Shown piece after piece: positions 22,778 through 34,780 of a DNA stretch of 64,000 nucleotides. Made by a program: the position numbers and the translations under genes. The notes under the pieces are model-generated. The model made no database searches. It had not been told where the DNA came from and saw only the letters and a list, made by a program, of their open reading frames with translations. The DNA comes from Arachnopeziza araneosa. Lineage: Eukaryota; Ascomycota; Leotiomycetes; Helotiales; Arachnopezizaceae. The stretch is from the NCBI GenBank assembly GCA_003988855.1, contig QYAI01000010.1, positions 310,001 through 374,000 of the forward strand, read 5' to 3'. Every line of letters begins with the position of its first letter. Within the stretch, counting starts at the first letter, position 1.

Positions 22778-25700
22778 CTATTTTCCGCCCACCTTCACCA
22801 ACTCTAACTTTACTTTCCTCTTCCCTGTGCTCTCCTCCTTGACATCACTAATCCTCACCACGACCTTCTGGAACAATTCAACCTCCAGCTCTCTACTCCC
22901 AGTAGTTTTTAGTAAATAATTTTCTGCATCAAAGGTACTCTCTGGTTCCGTCGCTGCGAGGTCCCTTAGACGAATCAAACTCTCGACTCCAAATCGGGGT
23001 ACAAAAACTACGAAGCCGTTCGAGAAAATTTTCATGACGAAACCTTCCTCTTCGACGACCCTGCCTTTAAGAGCTTGACCGACATAATATTCAACCGAAG
23101 CACGACCAGCTTGCTGCGCATTACGATGTCGGATGTTGATATTCTTACATACAGCCTCGAGCTTACCTTTGCTCCGAACACTTGCATCTAGGGGTTCGTA
23201 GTCGATAGCTGCAGCAAGTTGTCTATGAGCGACGAGATCGGCATATCGACGGATGGGCGAGGTGAAATGGGTGTAGATTTCTGATGCAAGACCGTAATGA
23301 CGGAATTCGGGATAGGCTTGGGTGCCGGAGCAAAAGTACTCGGCGGACATCATGCATCGAGTGGCCATGATACGAACAAGGGTATTGAAGAAGGGTTCTT
23401 TAAGATCAACGCAACGGTCAAGGGAGTCGGCAAGTTCTTTTGATGAGGAAGTACGGAGTTCGAGACCGCGCTTCACTTTAAGTTGGTTGGCGAGTTCTTC
23501 AAAGTTTGTCTTTGGTGGTGCGCCGTGACGGCGGAGCATTGCAGTTTGAGGGAAAGCTTCATAGATCTTCGCTGCTACACTAATATTTGCTAAGAGCATG
23601 AATTCCTCGACAAGAGACATGGTAGGGAGATGCTTCTTCGTCTTCACATCGATCGGATCCGAAGTCTCGGATTCTATCTCAACTCGAACTTCAGGTGAAG
23701 AGAGACTTAAAGCGCCTGCATCCATACGCTTTTCCTTAAATTTTTCTGAGAGCATGAGGAGGGTGCGCATGGATTGGGTGAGCTCATCCTGTTGGGTGGC
23801 ATCATCGATACGAATTTGAGCCGCTTCGTAACTGAATGCTTCCCTAGATTTGATAACCGATTTTGTGAATTCTGACTTCACTATGTCGGCATCTGGGGTA
23901 ATCTCCCAAATGGCTGAAAATGCATAGCGCTCGACGTATGGCTTAAGAGAACATAAGTCCGTACCAAGAAGCATCGGTAACATATCGATACGTTTGTCCA
24001 CTAGGTAGACTGTTGTTCCTCGAATGCTAGCTTCTGCATCCATAGCATTATTTGGCTTGACGAAATGAGACACGTCTGCAATATGAACTCCGACCTCGAA
24101 ATTACCATTTGGTAAAGATCTAGCATGTAGAGCATCGTCAATATCTTGGCATCCAATCGGGTCAATACTGCAAATGCCCAAATGCCTTAGATCTCGCCTG
24201 TTCAACCATCCAGGGTCGTCTGTACTCGGAGGTACAACCCACTCGTGGCCGTCCTTTGGTAAACAGTCCAGAACGGCTTTGGGAAACGGCCGGTATTGAA
24301 CATCATACTCTAAAAGGAGAGCTTCGGTCTCCGCTCCTTTAGTTTCTAATTCACCAAGTGACCGTACAAAATGGCCAACTGGATATCTCGAGTCTCGGTC
24401 CCAAGAGTCGATTGTGACAAGAACCCGCTTGCCAACTAACTCTCCCGCTTGACGAGTTCTCACTCGAATCTTGGGTATCCGTTTGTCCATAGGAATCAAG
24501 AAAATCATCTGCTGTTTTCGACTATCCTTTCCTGATTGACTAACGGAAGATTCATCGACGTGACCAACATATTGTCTCCAATTCCTCTTAACCACACCTA
24601 CTATTCTCGCAGTAGGTTGCGGCCGACCTTCTGAGCTCTTGCTGTGTACTTTCTTGACTTCTTCCTGTAGTGCTCTGCGCTCTCTTTCCGTGACTACTGC
24701 TTCACCATCTTCCGCATCAGCATTTTCATCCTTGCCGATCGTGTCCTCCTCGATGATTTTAGTACTTGGTTCTTTCCATAGATCTTTTGGTAAGACTTCC
24801 ACAACTACTATATCGCCCTGCACAGCCCGGTTGATATTCTCTCTCCCAAGTACAATCAGAGACTTGTCGAATGCTGGAACGTGTATCGAACCCTCGAGGT
24901 AATTGTATGGTGAGACATTAAAGATACCCTGATGCAACGTCCCATTCTTTACCCCGGTCATAGTTTTGCTCACGGAGAAATATTCCTGATAAATATTTTC
25001 CACGGCCTTCGCAGCTCTTACCTGCCTGTTATCTTTCATTTCTGAAATCATGTCCAGTAACTGATCTGCATTGTCCAGCCCAGAGACGTAATCGCTCAAC
25101 GAACAAGCCAATACACCGTCTCTCTTCGCCTTCTTCAAATTTTCTTTGTCATCACTCAGCATGACGACTGCTGGTACCTTTCCTTTCCTGCCTCCAGCAG
25201 CTTTCACAGCCTGCTCGAGATGTTCTGTATACCACTTCACTGCTCGTCTCACGGCACGATCATTTCGATCATTGATACTCTCGCCCTCATCTCTAACCAC
25301 ATATGTCTCTAACCTAAAATCGTTGAAGAAGACATAAAAACGTTTTTCTTCGCTTTTGGTTAGGCCGACGAGGCGATTATATAGTGGTAACGAGCGGTTG
25401 CGTAGCTCTTCGAGCACAGTTTGCAAGATTATGACGTCGTAGAAAGCGGAAGTTGTCTCAAAGAGATCGAGGGCATTGAGGAGGGCGTTGGTGTCAGGTA
25501 CAAGATAGTGTCCTTGTGGGTAAGATTTTGTACCTGCGGGGGCAGGAGAGAGGACGAAGGGGGTCACTAGAGCTTGTTAACACTCCCGTCCAACAGACAT
25601 AATCAGTTATGACATACATCTTCCTCTTGCATCTCGCGGTGCGATCTCAAGGCAGATGGTACATAACTGTGAAGAGCAAGGAATATCTTGTCGCAGATAC

Positions 25701-25813
25701 AATTCCCGCACGATTTTTTGAACCTTGCCACTTTTGGTAGAGCGAACATAGACTTTGCTGGATATGTTGGACGCGTATGGATCAGATATTAGAGTGCGCT
25801 TGAGACTCGTCAT
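22778..25813 (-). CDS. DIS3: Exosome catalytic subunit DIS3/RRP44
   Basis: 3'-5' exoribonuclease and endonuclease of the nuclear and cytoplasmic RNA exosome. Exons 25813-25618 and 25566-22778 give 994 residues; intron 25617-25567 is 51 nt, and phase joins ARGR to LTPFVLSPAPAG. The N terminus has the CR3 cysteines (IPCSSQLCTICLE). The PIN endonuclease domain starts at VPDTNALL (D90) with further acidic residues in TVLEELRNR and MLSDDKENL. Cold-shock domains follow (EGSIHVPAFDKSL, RIVGVVKRNW). The RNB exonuclease domain has DPIGCQDIDDALHAR with its metal-binding aspartates, and YTHFTSPIRRYADL. A C-terminal S1 domain (VGQALKGRVVEEEGFVMKIF) ends the protein. Full family length. Confidence 0.96.
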
Positions 25814-26360
25814 ATTGTCTTTGTTTGGAGGGGATGGTGGGGTGGAAATTGTTGGTGAGGATGAAATTTACGTGTCGTAGCGTCTTTCAGCCTTGTGGTT
25901 TAGCGACTGTGATGCGCTGAACTGGCGTCAGGGGCTCTAGCGAGTTCGTGATCCACTCATTATTCTCTCCGCAGAGTTAAATCTGTGTCATATTACCTCT
26001 TTGATATCTTAAAGCTTTTGTTGCATGTCGCAAGTTTGTTTACTCTTGAAATTCATGAATTTCTAAGCTTCTTATTTTCAGTTTGACTACCTATTCAAAA
26101 CTAAATCCTTAAGTATAATGTTCGTAATCAATTCATAACTTCATAACATCATAGCATCGTGATACAAATGCAGAAACAAAGTGGGGTATATCAACGCTAA
26201 TAGCCTCCTGTGAGCGGCGAGTACACTGTTATCATAAAATCAAAACCCGCGGAACGAAAATAGTTTCCAAAATTTGCAGTCTTGGGGTGGTTTGAGCTTT
26301 CAAAACTCCATGTTACAATACCATCCAAACCAGCGAGGCAAACGTATTTTGACTCCCTGT
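25814..26360. other. Intergenic region upstream of DIS3
   Basis: 547 bp, AT-rich, between the DIS3 start and the stop of the uncharacterised gene, both on the minus strand. DIS3 promoter and the neighbour's 3' UTR; nothing else seen. Confidence 0.55.
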
Positions 26361-28269
26361 TCAACCACTACTATCTCCTGCAGGTAGAGCATGAACTTCG
26401 ACGATTTGACCTATCTCTGTTCCTTCGTGAAATAGATCTTGAAAATCATCTGCGGCTGAAATTGTATTAGTTTCGAGTACCGGAATGAATTTAGGCGCAG
26501 CATACCTTCTTCACTGGCAAAGTGGATCTCGAAATGCCCTCCTTTCTTTGTCTGACGCCGTTTTTTATACTCTTTACAGAATATATAAGGCTTGAGATCT
26601 TTGACCCAGATACGACGGCGGCTGCGTCGATCGAGCCAGTCAGTGGAAACAAACTGAAAGGTGGCAAAGGCAGTCCAGACAGGACACTTTTTCAGCTCCC
26701 CTCTACCAACGGATGCTTGGAGGCGTACACCTCCACACTTGACGTCTTGTAGAACAGTCAAGATATGCTCGAAATCATCATCGAGAATTTTCCTATAGTC
26801 TGTTAAAGATCGTGCTCAAGAAGCTGATTGGTGAACTGACCCTTGGAAGAGTCTTTTCTCGCCAGCGAGTATGAGATCATCAGGCGTTACATTGATTGTA
26901 AGTGGGCAACGTGACTTGAGTGCCGCAAATGCACAGTGGAAGAGGACCATTTCTGAGATTTAAGTTAGTTCTCATCTTGTGACCAAAGCGACAAGACAGT
27001 CGTACTCTCCCATGTTTTGAAGAATAGGGCCATCCACAATGTTGGATGCGCTCTATTGACACTCCATCTCCGAAACTGAAGTGCTGAGCCTTTTCGCCTG
27101 ACGCATAATTCGTGGACTCCATAGCAGGAGTACAGGGGGTTATAATATCGATCTACCCAACGACATAGCAGCCTTGTGAGGTCGGGGCCATCTGGTTGCA
27201 GGTACAGGGTCACCGACAGCTTATTCTTGTCGAATGGGCTGCTATTTGAGTTAGCTAAAGAAGCTAAGGCCTTCTGACATACAGTTTGAAGAGTACTTTA
27301 GCTCCATTGGTTATTCCTAACCTCACGTCCACCATCGGAGGTCCGAAGCATTTTGACCTGAATATACAAGTCAGTACTCATTACTTACCAGTCAACTGGC
27401 CAAAAGACAAGACCGAGTCGTTCGCCACCTCCTAAGAGAGAGCACAGGAGCATGACTCACTCTCGCCTATGCCTCAAGCCTATTGATGGTTTAGGGGACT
27501 CCTCAAATATCTTTTCTGCCCAATGCCGTCTCTGCGCTTAAAGTTAGGATGATTTGCTAGAGACTGAAGCCCTGACACCAACTCACCTCCAAATCCTCCA
27601 TGGTTGGCTTTGCTGGCGCATGGTGCTGTTGGGCTGGGACTGGGGGCGCTAGAAGAACAAATGGCGTAAGTGTTTGGCCATAATCCATGTTGATGATCTT
27701 AGATGTCTTCCAAAAGTGTCGTCAAAAGCGCGTACCTGGGATGCCTTGGAGAATTCTCAGGCGCAGATGCCTCATTCGCAACAACTCTAACGTCGTGGGA
27801 TCATATAACGGAGATCTGCTGTCAGCCTTAAAATGTGCCCAATCAGCTTGGTGAGGCTTCCGCACCTGCTTAACAACCTGACCATCTGAATCAACGCTTC
27901 AACATACATAACAAATCTTGCTGCCAGAGTCATTCCTCCTTGTTCTCCGAGGCGTTCAACCATCAATGTCCATGCTGTTTTCGCTGGGAGTGCGTCGTTG
28001 TCGATGTAGACCATCATGTCCCGCATCGTACGCATTATCGAAGGTAACACGATGTTGAGATAGTACATGATCATGGGAACCCTGGATTTGTAAATCGGAA
28101 AGAGGTCATAGAGGTCTCGTAGGAGGCGGCTTGAGGTCTCGACTTCCCTAAGAACGGCTGTAATATGATCGTAGAAATCGAGATCAAGGATGGCCCTGAT
28201 CCTCACGAGGAGCTCCGCTGTTTTGTCCGCCCTCTTGGCTTCCTGCCAGCAGCCCAACAACTCCTCCAT
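26361..28269 (-). CDS. Uncharacterised multi-exon gene with an apparent +1 frameshift (possible pseudogene)
   Basis: Nine exons can be read: 28269-27866, 27815-27736, 27648-27587, 27531-27461, 27357-27283, 27241-27006, 26952-26841, 26793-26506 and 26455-26361 (TGA). The protein opens MEELLGCWQEAKRADKTAEL, is helical and Leu/Arg rich (SRLLRDLYDLFPIYKSRVPM, RMRHLRLRILQGIP), then RRHWAEKIFEESPKPS, SKCFGPPMVDVRLG, VHELCVRRKGSALQF, TWEKMVLFHCAFAALKSRC, KCGGVRLQASV and KDLKPYIFCKEYKKRR. No domain recognised; it resembles a family of unknown function I associate with Leotiomycetes (memory, unchecked). In exon 8 the frame coming from exon 7 (KILDDDFEHI) and the long open frame after it (LTVLQDVKCGG) are offset by one base near 26760, at a TTT. 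All other joins hold. Intron 4 is discussed separately. Confidence 0.6.
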
Positions 28270-29607
28270 ACCCTCAACACCGACATGAAGTTAATACGGC
28301 CTAGGGGGGTTCATTGAAGTTCGATGCATTGTTGAGCATCGAAGAAGTTCGACGAGAAGCGAAACCTAGGTTAATCCCTAGATCCGGGATATGGGCCGGT
28401 AGCTCAGTAATTGATGAATATCAGTGATAGCGTGTCTGGTTCCGGTAGGGACTCTGACGTGTCAGGCCTAGGAAAAATCTGGAGAGATACCTGCAAAGCC
28501 ATTTAAACTTCCAATGTGAGGCCGGTTTCTCATGCGACCCGGATGGCATGCATGAGTAGACGAGCCACTGGCAAAAAAGAGAAATATTTGTGTGGAAACG
28601 CTGATGCCACGACGCAAACGACATTTCACCATCCAAAAACAACGAGCGAATCGTAAATGCGGCTCATGATGAAAAGGGCTTTATGAATAGGGGGAGACTG
28701 GTCTGCAGACCAAAATATGCTGGTTTATTCTCCCGTTGCAATAATAGAGGGACTGCTCCTCAGGAAAGAAACCACCGATATCGCAGAATCTATCAGCTGA
28801 TGAAGCTAGCAGAACCTCGGTCTTTAAAAAAAAAATAGAAATTCCAGCCAAGTGGTATCCATGACTGCATGACATGGCTGCATATTGGGCCCGTGAATTG
28901 TCTTTGAGATTATGTGCAGGAATCTCCTTGGCCACGGCCAAATTCCCTCCTCTTCGCCAACGATGCAACGTTGGCTGATGACGCGACCAGACCACGAAAC
29001 ATTTGTCAGTTGAGGAGACCTCTTTGGCCGCTTTATATACTTGATACTTCACTGGAAGACTTTCGGAGAGAAACTTTGTTGACGTGTAAATATATTTTCA
29101 TCAGGATGCAGAAGGTGACGACGCGAATCCATGTCGACGAGGAGCCACAAGGCATTCAGGCAACACGCGCTCTAAGCAGGCCTCTCCTGCCTACCCACAC
29201 CATTTCTATACGCATCACGTTACTATTATCATTCGATCCCATATGTATGAGCCAAGGCAATTGTTGGCACAGTTTAGAAGACTAGAATACACAGAAGACC
29301 TCGATGCGCTTCAAATGCATGACAGATCCATGTCTGCATTTAGATCATAGGAAAGCGCGTCAATGATCTTTGACTAGATCACCTCCTGTGATCCGAGTAT
29401 CCCTCCATAAAAGTCATAGCAACGTCCCGACAGCAAAAGAAAACCGTGCCAGAGTCCCATGTACGTGACGAACCCAGCCCAGAGCAGAAAAAGAAAACCG
29501 GGGAACAAATTCTCGCCATGCATATTGAGGAGACCTAGAAATCAAGTGCCCATCCAGGAGTTATGCAGTGTCGAGAATGTGAACCATGGTAGAAATCACG
29601 AAGATCT
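28270..29607. other. Intergenic region
   Basis: 1.34 kb upstream of the uncharacterised gene and downstream of NHP6. Short frames only. A tRNA-like word (GGTAGCTCAGT) near 28392 lacks a matching acceptor stem. A run of nine A is at about 28827-28835. Confidence 0.5.
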
Positions 29608-30101
29608 CTAAGAGGACTCTTCCTCCTCGGCATCAGCCTGTGCAAGCTTCCTGTCAGTACCTCTTGCTGGAGGCTTGCGACCACCGGTGGGCTTAGCTTT
29701 AGGCTCATCGGCACTTACATTGTAGCTGGCCTTTTCGTCCTCGTACCGCTTCTTGTCTTGAGCTGCCTTGGCCTCATAGGGAGCACGCTGCTTCTCGTTC
29801 AGAGCCTTCCAGCGCTCGCCGAGGACCTTGCCGACTTGTCCTGTGGCATGCATCAGTAACGGTCTACAAGGAGAGCGCAAGGAGCCATACCGAAAGTGAT
29901 ACCAGGGTTCTCATCACGAACATTCTCGCGTTGCTCGTTGGCGAAGAACATGTAGGCGGACAGACCTCTCTTGGGTGCATTAGGATCTGGACATGTGTTA
30001 GAAAGTTGCGCGCTCTTCAGACCGAAGCAAAACGTACCCTTCTTCTTCTTCTCAACTCTTGGCTTGGCGGCAGCACGCTTTGTGGTCTTCTCCTTAGGCA
30101 T
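29608..30101 (-). CDS. NHP6: HMG-box chromatin protein NHP6
   Basis: Small non-histone chromatin protein that bends DNA and assists FACT and nucleosome remodelling. Exons 30101-30038, 29986-29891, 29840-29719 and 29637-29608 give 103 residues. MPKEKTTKRAAAKPRVEKKKK is the basic arm; the single HMG box runs DPNAPKRGLSAYMFFANEQR..NPGITFGQVGKVLGERWKAL..KQRAPYEAKAAQDKKRYEDEKASYN; an acidic tail ADAEEEESS ends it. The last intron (29718-29638, GTAAGT, TACTGAC, CACAG) is 81 nt, a multiple of three and stop-free, so its retention would give a 130-residue form. Introns 1 and 2 are 51 and 50 nt. Confidence 0.95.
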
Positions 30102-32605
30102 ATTGATTGTGGTGGTTGTACTAGTCAAGGGTAAAGTTAGTTTGAGATGCCAGAATATTGCGACCGACGATGAGTTGAATACCAGAATGCGAGCGCAAGA
30201 GAGTCGCGACAGCAAACGGGCAATAAGCCGACGTGTCGAAGTGGTTGTGGTCGAGGAGTGAAGTGCGACGGAAATATTTGGGTGTTGGTGGTTTGTTGTG
30301 GTGGTAGGCCAAAAAAGTGTGGGTGAGTGCCGGGCGCAAAAGTGACAACTTTGTCGCAATCGCGATGTTGAAGTAAATGAAGGAAAAGATGGATAGAGTA
30401 GACTTACGAGAACCCGAGTTTTTCGGTAGAAGTAGAAATGGAGGTGTTTGGTGGACCTATGGCGCGTTGACTCTGGTCAGCTCATGTTGCCCTCAAGAGA
30501 ATCAAAACAACTCGAATGCGACGGATGACGCGCCGACATGGTGAAGACGAGAGGCATTGCGGGCTTGCGAACGAATGAATGGGCGGAATTGAATGGGCGT
30601 TTGGGGGTAAACGACCCAATAGACGATTTGCGACACGCTGGTGCTTTTGGCGAGGGACGAAATCGTTAAGGGAGAGGGAGAGACTTACAGTGCTGCGGTT
30701 TTTTTGGACGGGCGCGCTCACTGCAAAAGTGTATGAGGAGAAATGGGTGAGAGTCAGAAGGGCGAGTAGGTGGGAATGGTGTTGGGTAGGAAAACAAAGC
30801 GGGCGCCTCAGGCGACAATCACCACGCTAAGGAGCATCCCATCAAAGCAAGCAGAAGTAGCGACCACCGACCCCTCCCTATCAACAAGACACACCCATTG
30901 GGCACCGCAGAGTTCCCTTGTCACCCCCAAAGAATTCTGGGTGCATGAATCAAGGCTGACTACATGCCTCTCTCCTTGCTGCCTGCCTTGCCTGGTGGCC
31001 AGCCCAATTGCTACGGGAACTGCGTGCCGGCGAGAGTGAGTGAGTGCGTGAGTGAGTGAGTGAGTGAGTGAGGAACTGAGATGGAGAGCACTCGGTAGTG
31101 CCCCAGCAGCTCTCCTGACCTGCTGTGCTTCTGGATGATTATCCTGCCCTTCCAAACAGACTGCTGTTGTTCTCCTACCCTGACTAATCATCCACCGCGG
31201 CGCGACCTCTCCGACCTTGTTTTCCTGATAACCACCGGCAGGCAAGAAGTGGTGGTGGGTGGACACTGCGCGTCTTCGCATTCCGCACGCCCATCTGGTA
31301 TCGGCAGCACATAGCCTGAAACTGCCGTGGAAATCACGCGGATGACCATCACCAACCCTCAGCAACCCCATCTAGCCCTCACCATCTAAAACCATGCGAC
31401 GAGAAGAAACAGGTAGGAAGAAAGTGCTCTGATATCTTCTTTCGAGGCCGTTGTTGATTTTGATATCATCACGTGGCAGGCTAGTAAGCGGCTGAGACAA
31501 GCACCCCTGTCGATGGTGCAAGTGGCTCCTGGTGGACTCGTTGTTCCAGATCCCCGGGTGTGACGTCGGGGTTCCTGATTCTGAGTGCTGTGGATCGAGG
31601 ATCCGAAGGAGAAGGAGATATCTTGTTGATTATTTGCTGTTTAATCTCTGGATTTTGGATGTTCCGGATCATGAAAGGGTGTTCTGGAACGAACCACTTC
31701 AGTCCTTGACCCCTCAAGTGATAACTCTGGAATTATTGAAGTTTCAGAGCCTTAGGTAGACATGAGAAGGGAGTGGAGAGGTCGCCAGGGTGTTCGACTA
31801 GTGCTGTGTCAAATCTAGAGTCAAGAAGCTAGCTATCTTGTCGATATTTGCTAGTCCAAATAGCTGTCCAGTGCCGAGAACACCTAGAAGTGGTAGCCAA
31901 TACACCAACGTACCCTGTACCGCAAATCAACTTTGATATGTCTAGTACGAAGACGCTGAGACTGGGGAGCAGCGTCGGGTTCTCGCTTTTGGAGATACCA
32001 TTGATGAGAAATCAAATTGAACTAGAAATTTTAAGCTCAGTCTCATCGCCCGAACAACTAAAGCAAGGCAAGTGGAGGATTGTGGCTTACATGTAGAGTG
32101 CGCCGATAACAAATTAGAGAGCCAAAATCTATCTACATCCTTATGAGAAGACAGCTCCATAGAGTCTGTTTCTTGCAGATTGTGGGTTCAGTTTGCCTCA
32201 ACAGTAAAAGCCCCAAAGTACTCATTCCGGAAGAAGAAGCACCAATCTTCACTTGAAGGAAAGGTCTAACAATTTGTTGCGCTAGCTTGATCTTGAGCAA
32301 GAAGTGAAAATTCATTATGCAGTCATGAATTTACGCTTTTTAGAAATTCTGCACAAGCAGAAATAATATTCTCCAGAACCAAATGGTCCTCTATGTCTAA
32401 GCAAGACCATCTTGACCATGGTTGAAGAAGCCAAGTAACGCCATCCACTATTTAACCCCGTGTTGAATGCTTTTTCCCTGAGAAACGCTTCTTTATGCCA
32501 TTGTTGAAGGACAAATGCTTTTCCCATATCATGCCGTCATTAATCGTGTTGAAAAGTTCTCTGACCTGCTTGTCTCTACCAAAGAAATATATCACAGAAA
32601 GAGAT
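30102..32605. other. Long intergenic region between NHP6 and SAHH
   Basis: 2.5 kb. Upstream of NHP6 (30102-30480) the minus strand is C/T-rich with several splice-like words, so a 5' UTR intron is plausible. A GAGT tetramer array sits at 31034-31071. From 31.5 to 32.6 kb only short frames appear. No gene supported. Confidence 0.5.
31034..31071 (+). repeat. Tetranucleotide microsatellite (GAGT)n
   Basis: About nine GAGT units with one GCGT variant. Confidence 0.9.
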
Positions 32606-34107
32606 CTAGTAGCGATACCTATGAAGAGTTAGTAAGGTTTGTAATGATGCGGGTGAATTTCTTACATATCGCTCTTGTAAGGACCCTCAGCCTCAAGACC
32701 AAGATATTCAGCTTGAACCGGGGTCAGTTTTGACAGTTCGGCATTAACATGAGCCAAGTGGAGCTTGGCGACCGTCTCATCCAATATCTTGGGCAAGACG
32801 TAGACGCCGACTGGGAGCTTTTGGGTCTTGCCGAACTCAACATACTTCTTGCCAAACGCCTCGTCCTCGCACTTGTACAACATGATTTGAGCAAGGACTT
32901 GGTTGGTGAAAGAGCAGGACATGACGAATGAAGAGTGACCAGTGGCGCATCCCAAGTTGACGAGACGACCTTCAGCAAGGAGAATGATATGACGGCCATT
33001 CTTCATCAAAAATCGATCGACCTGTGGCTTGATATTTTGTACGCTTGCAGCGTTCTTCTTTAACCACGCAACATCGATCTCAATATCGAAGTGACCAATA
33101 TTGCAAACAATAGCATCATTGGGCATCTTGTCGAAGTGCTCACCAGTCAAGATATCACGGCATCCGGTGGTGGTGACGAAGATTTGACCTTGGCTTGCGG
33201 CTTTCTCCATGGTAGTGACTTGGTAACCCGAAACGGCAGCTTGCAAAGCGTTGATAGGATCAATCTCAGTAACAAGAACACGCGCTCCCATTCCGTGAAG
33301 AGCCATAGCACACCCCTTTCCGACGTCACCAAAACCGGCAACAACAGCAACCTTACCAGCAATCATGACATCGGTGGCACGCTTAATACCGTCGACCAAA
33401 GACTCTCTGCATCCGTACAGGTTATCAAACTTCGACTTTGTGACCGAGTCATTAACATTGACGGAAGGCACAAGAAGAGCGTTGTTCTTCAGCATCTTGT
33501 ACAAGTGATGGACACCGGTAGTGGTCTCCTCAGACACACCGTAGCATCCCTTCAACATCTCTGGGTACTTCTTGTGGACAAGAGCGGTGAGATCTCCACC
33601 ATCATCAAGAATCAAGTTCAAGCTCTTGCCACCCTTGAAGGCAACAAGCTGCTGCTCCAAACACCACTCATATTCTTCCTCGGTCTCACCCTTCCAGGCA
33701 AAGACAGGGACACCTAAGGTCTATTAGCTATGCAGGACATGAATATTTGTGGGAGTATCTTACCTGCAGCGGCGATAGCAGCAGCCTAAATAAAAATCAG
33801 CGAATACTCCAGTTAGTCTAAATAGAAGTTGTATACTTACGGCGTGATCTTGCGTCGAGAAGATATTGCATGAAGACCAGGTAACTTCAGCTCCCAAGAA
33901 GGTCAATGTCTCAATAAGGACAGCGGTCTGGATGGTCATGTGTAAACAACCAGCGATGCGAGCTCCTTTAAGTGGTTGGTCGGCGGCATACTTCTCACGA
34001 GTAGCCATCAAACCAGGCATCTCATTTTCTGCGAGCTCGATCTCCTTTCGGCCAAAGGCGGCAAGAGAAAGGTCTGCGACCTTGAACTTTGATGCTGGAG
34101 CTGACAT
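32606..34107 (-). CDS. SAH1: S-adenosylhomocysteinase
   Basis: Splits S-adenosylhomocysteine into adenosine and homocysteine, clearing the product inhibitor of all methyltransferases; cytosolic NAD-dependent enzyme. Exons 34107-33841, 33785-33764, 33713-32666 and 32618-32606 give 449 residues, the usual length. Substrate-domain text: HMTIQTAVLIETL, NIFSTQDHAAAAIA, VFAWKGETEEEYEWC. NAD site: GKVAVVAGFGDVGKGCA. Also TTGCRDIL, CNIGHFD, GRLVNLGCATGH. The C-terminal tail KSD-MYRY carries the conserved K and Y that reach into the partner subunit. Exon 2 is only 22 nt and the last exon only 13 nt; phases fit exactly. Methyl-cycle context: KMT1 and TRM11 in the same window are SAM users, probably coincidence. 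Confidence 0.96.
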
Positions 34108-34780
34108 GATTGCGGTGAAGGATTCGGGGATCTTGAGCGCGATCAATGTTAGTCAAAAGGGTCTACCCGCCGGAGGTTAATGGCTTCTGAATGAGCAGAA
34201 CTCGATTCGAAGGGCTTACCTTTAGAATACGAAGGCTAGAGGAGGAATTGAGAGAATGGAGATGAAGGAGGAAGAAAGTTTCGTTGAGAATTTGGGCGGC
34301 GGGGATATTATTTTAAGGCACCCACTAACGGAGTAACTAAATACGCTAGTGGACAAACCCTGTACGCGGGGCTTATTTTGATGCCTGGAAGGGGATGGCT
34401 TGATACAGGTTGGGGTTTACTTTCCCATTCTTAATTGAAAAGATATTCTGGAGCTGATGGGTAACGCATAGCTGAGCTACTGGTGGAATTCTCCCATAAA
34501 TTCCATCATGTATCGGCATAAAGGAGAATAGGTCGCGTCCAGTACTTGAAAGCCGATCAGCAATGGTGGGGCAATATCTCTCTCAAGTATCTTCACGGCA
34601 AGATTTAGTCTGCGTACAACAGGGCGCTTTTGATTCTTTCTTCATACAACTAAAGACTTTGATTCTACTTTCATGCCACTAGTGAAGGCTCAAGTGCCTC
34701 AAGTGACTGTAGCCTCTAAACGCCGTCCCATGCAAATCCCCGAGACATTTTCTCATAATAAACGATCAGAGCGAGGTATC
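34108..34780. other. Intergenic region upstream of SAHH and downstream of eIF3h
   Basis: 673 bp containing the SAHH promoter and 5' UTR. A second intron-like word set upstream of the ATG suggests a spliced leader exon, not resolved. No gene. Confidence 0.5.

Noticed and set aside
28388..28460. GGTAGCTCAGT followed by GGTTCCGG, resembling a tRNA
   Set aside because: The 5' GGGCCGG has no 3' partner and the spacing of arms is wrong.
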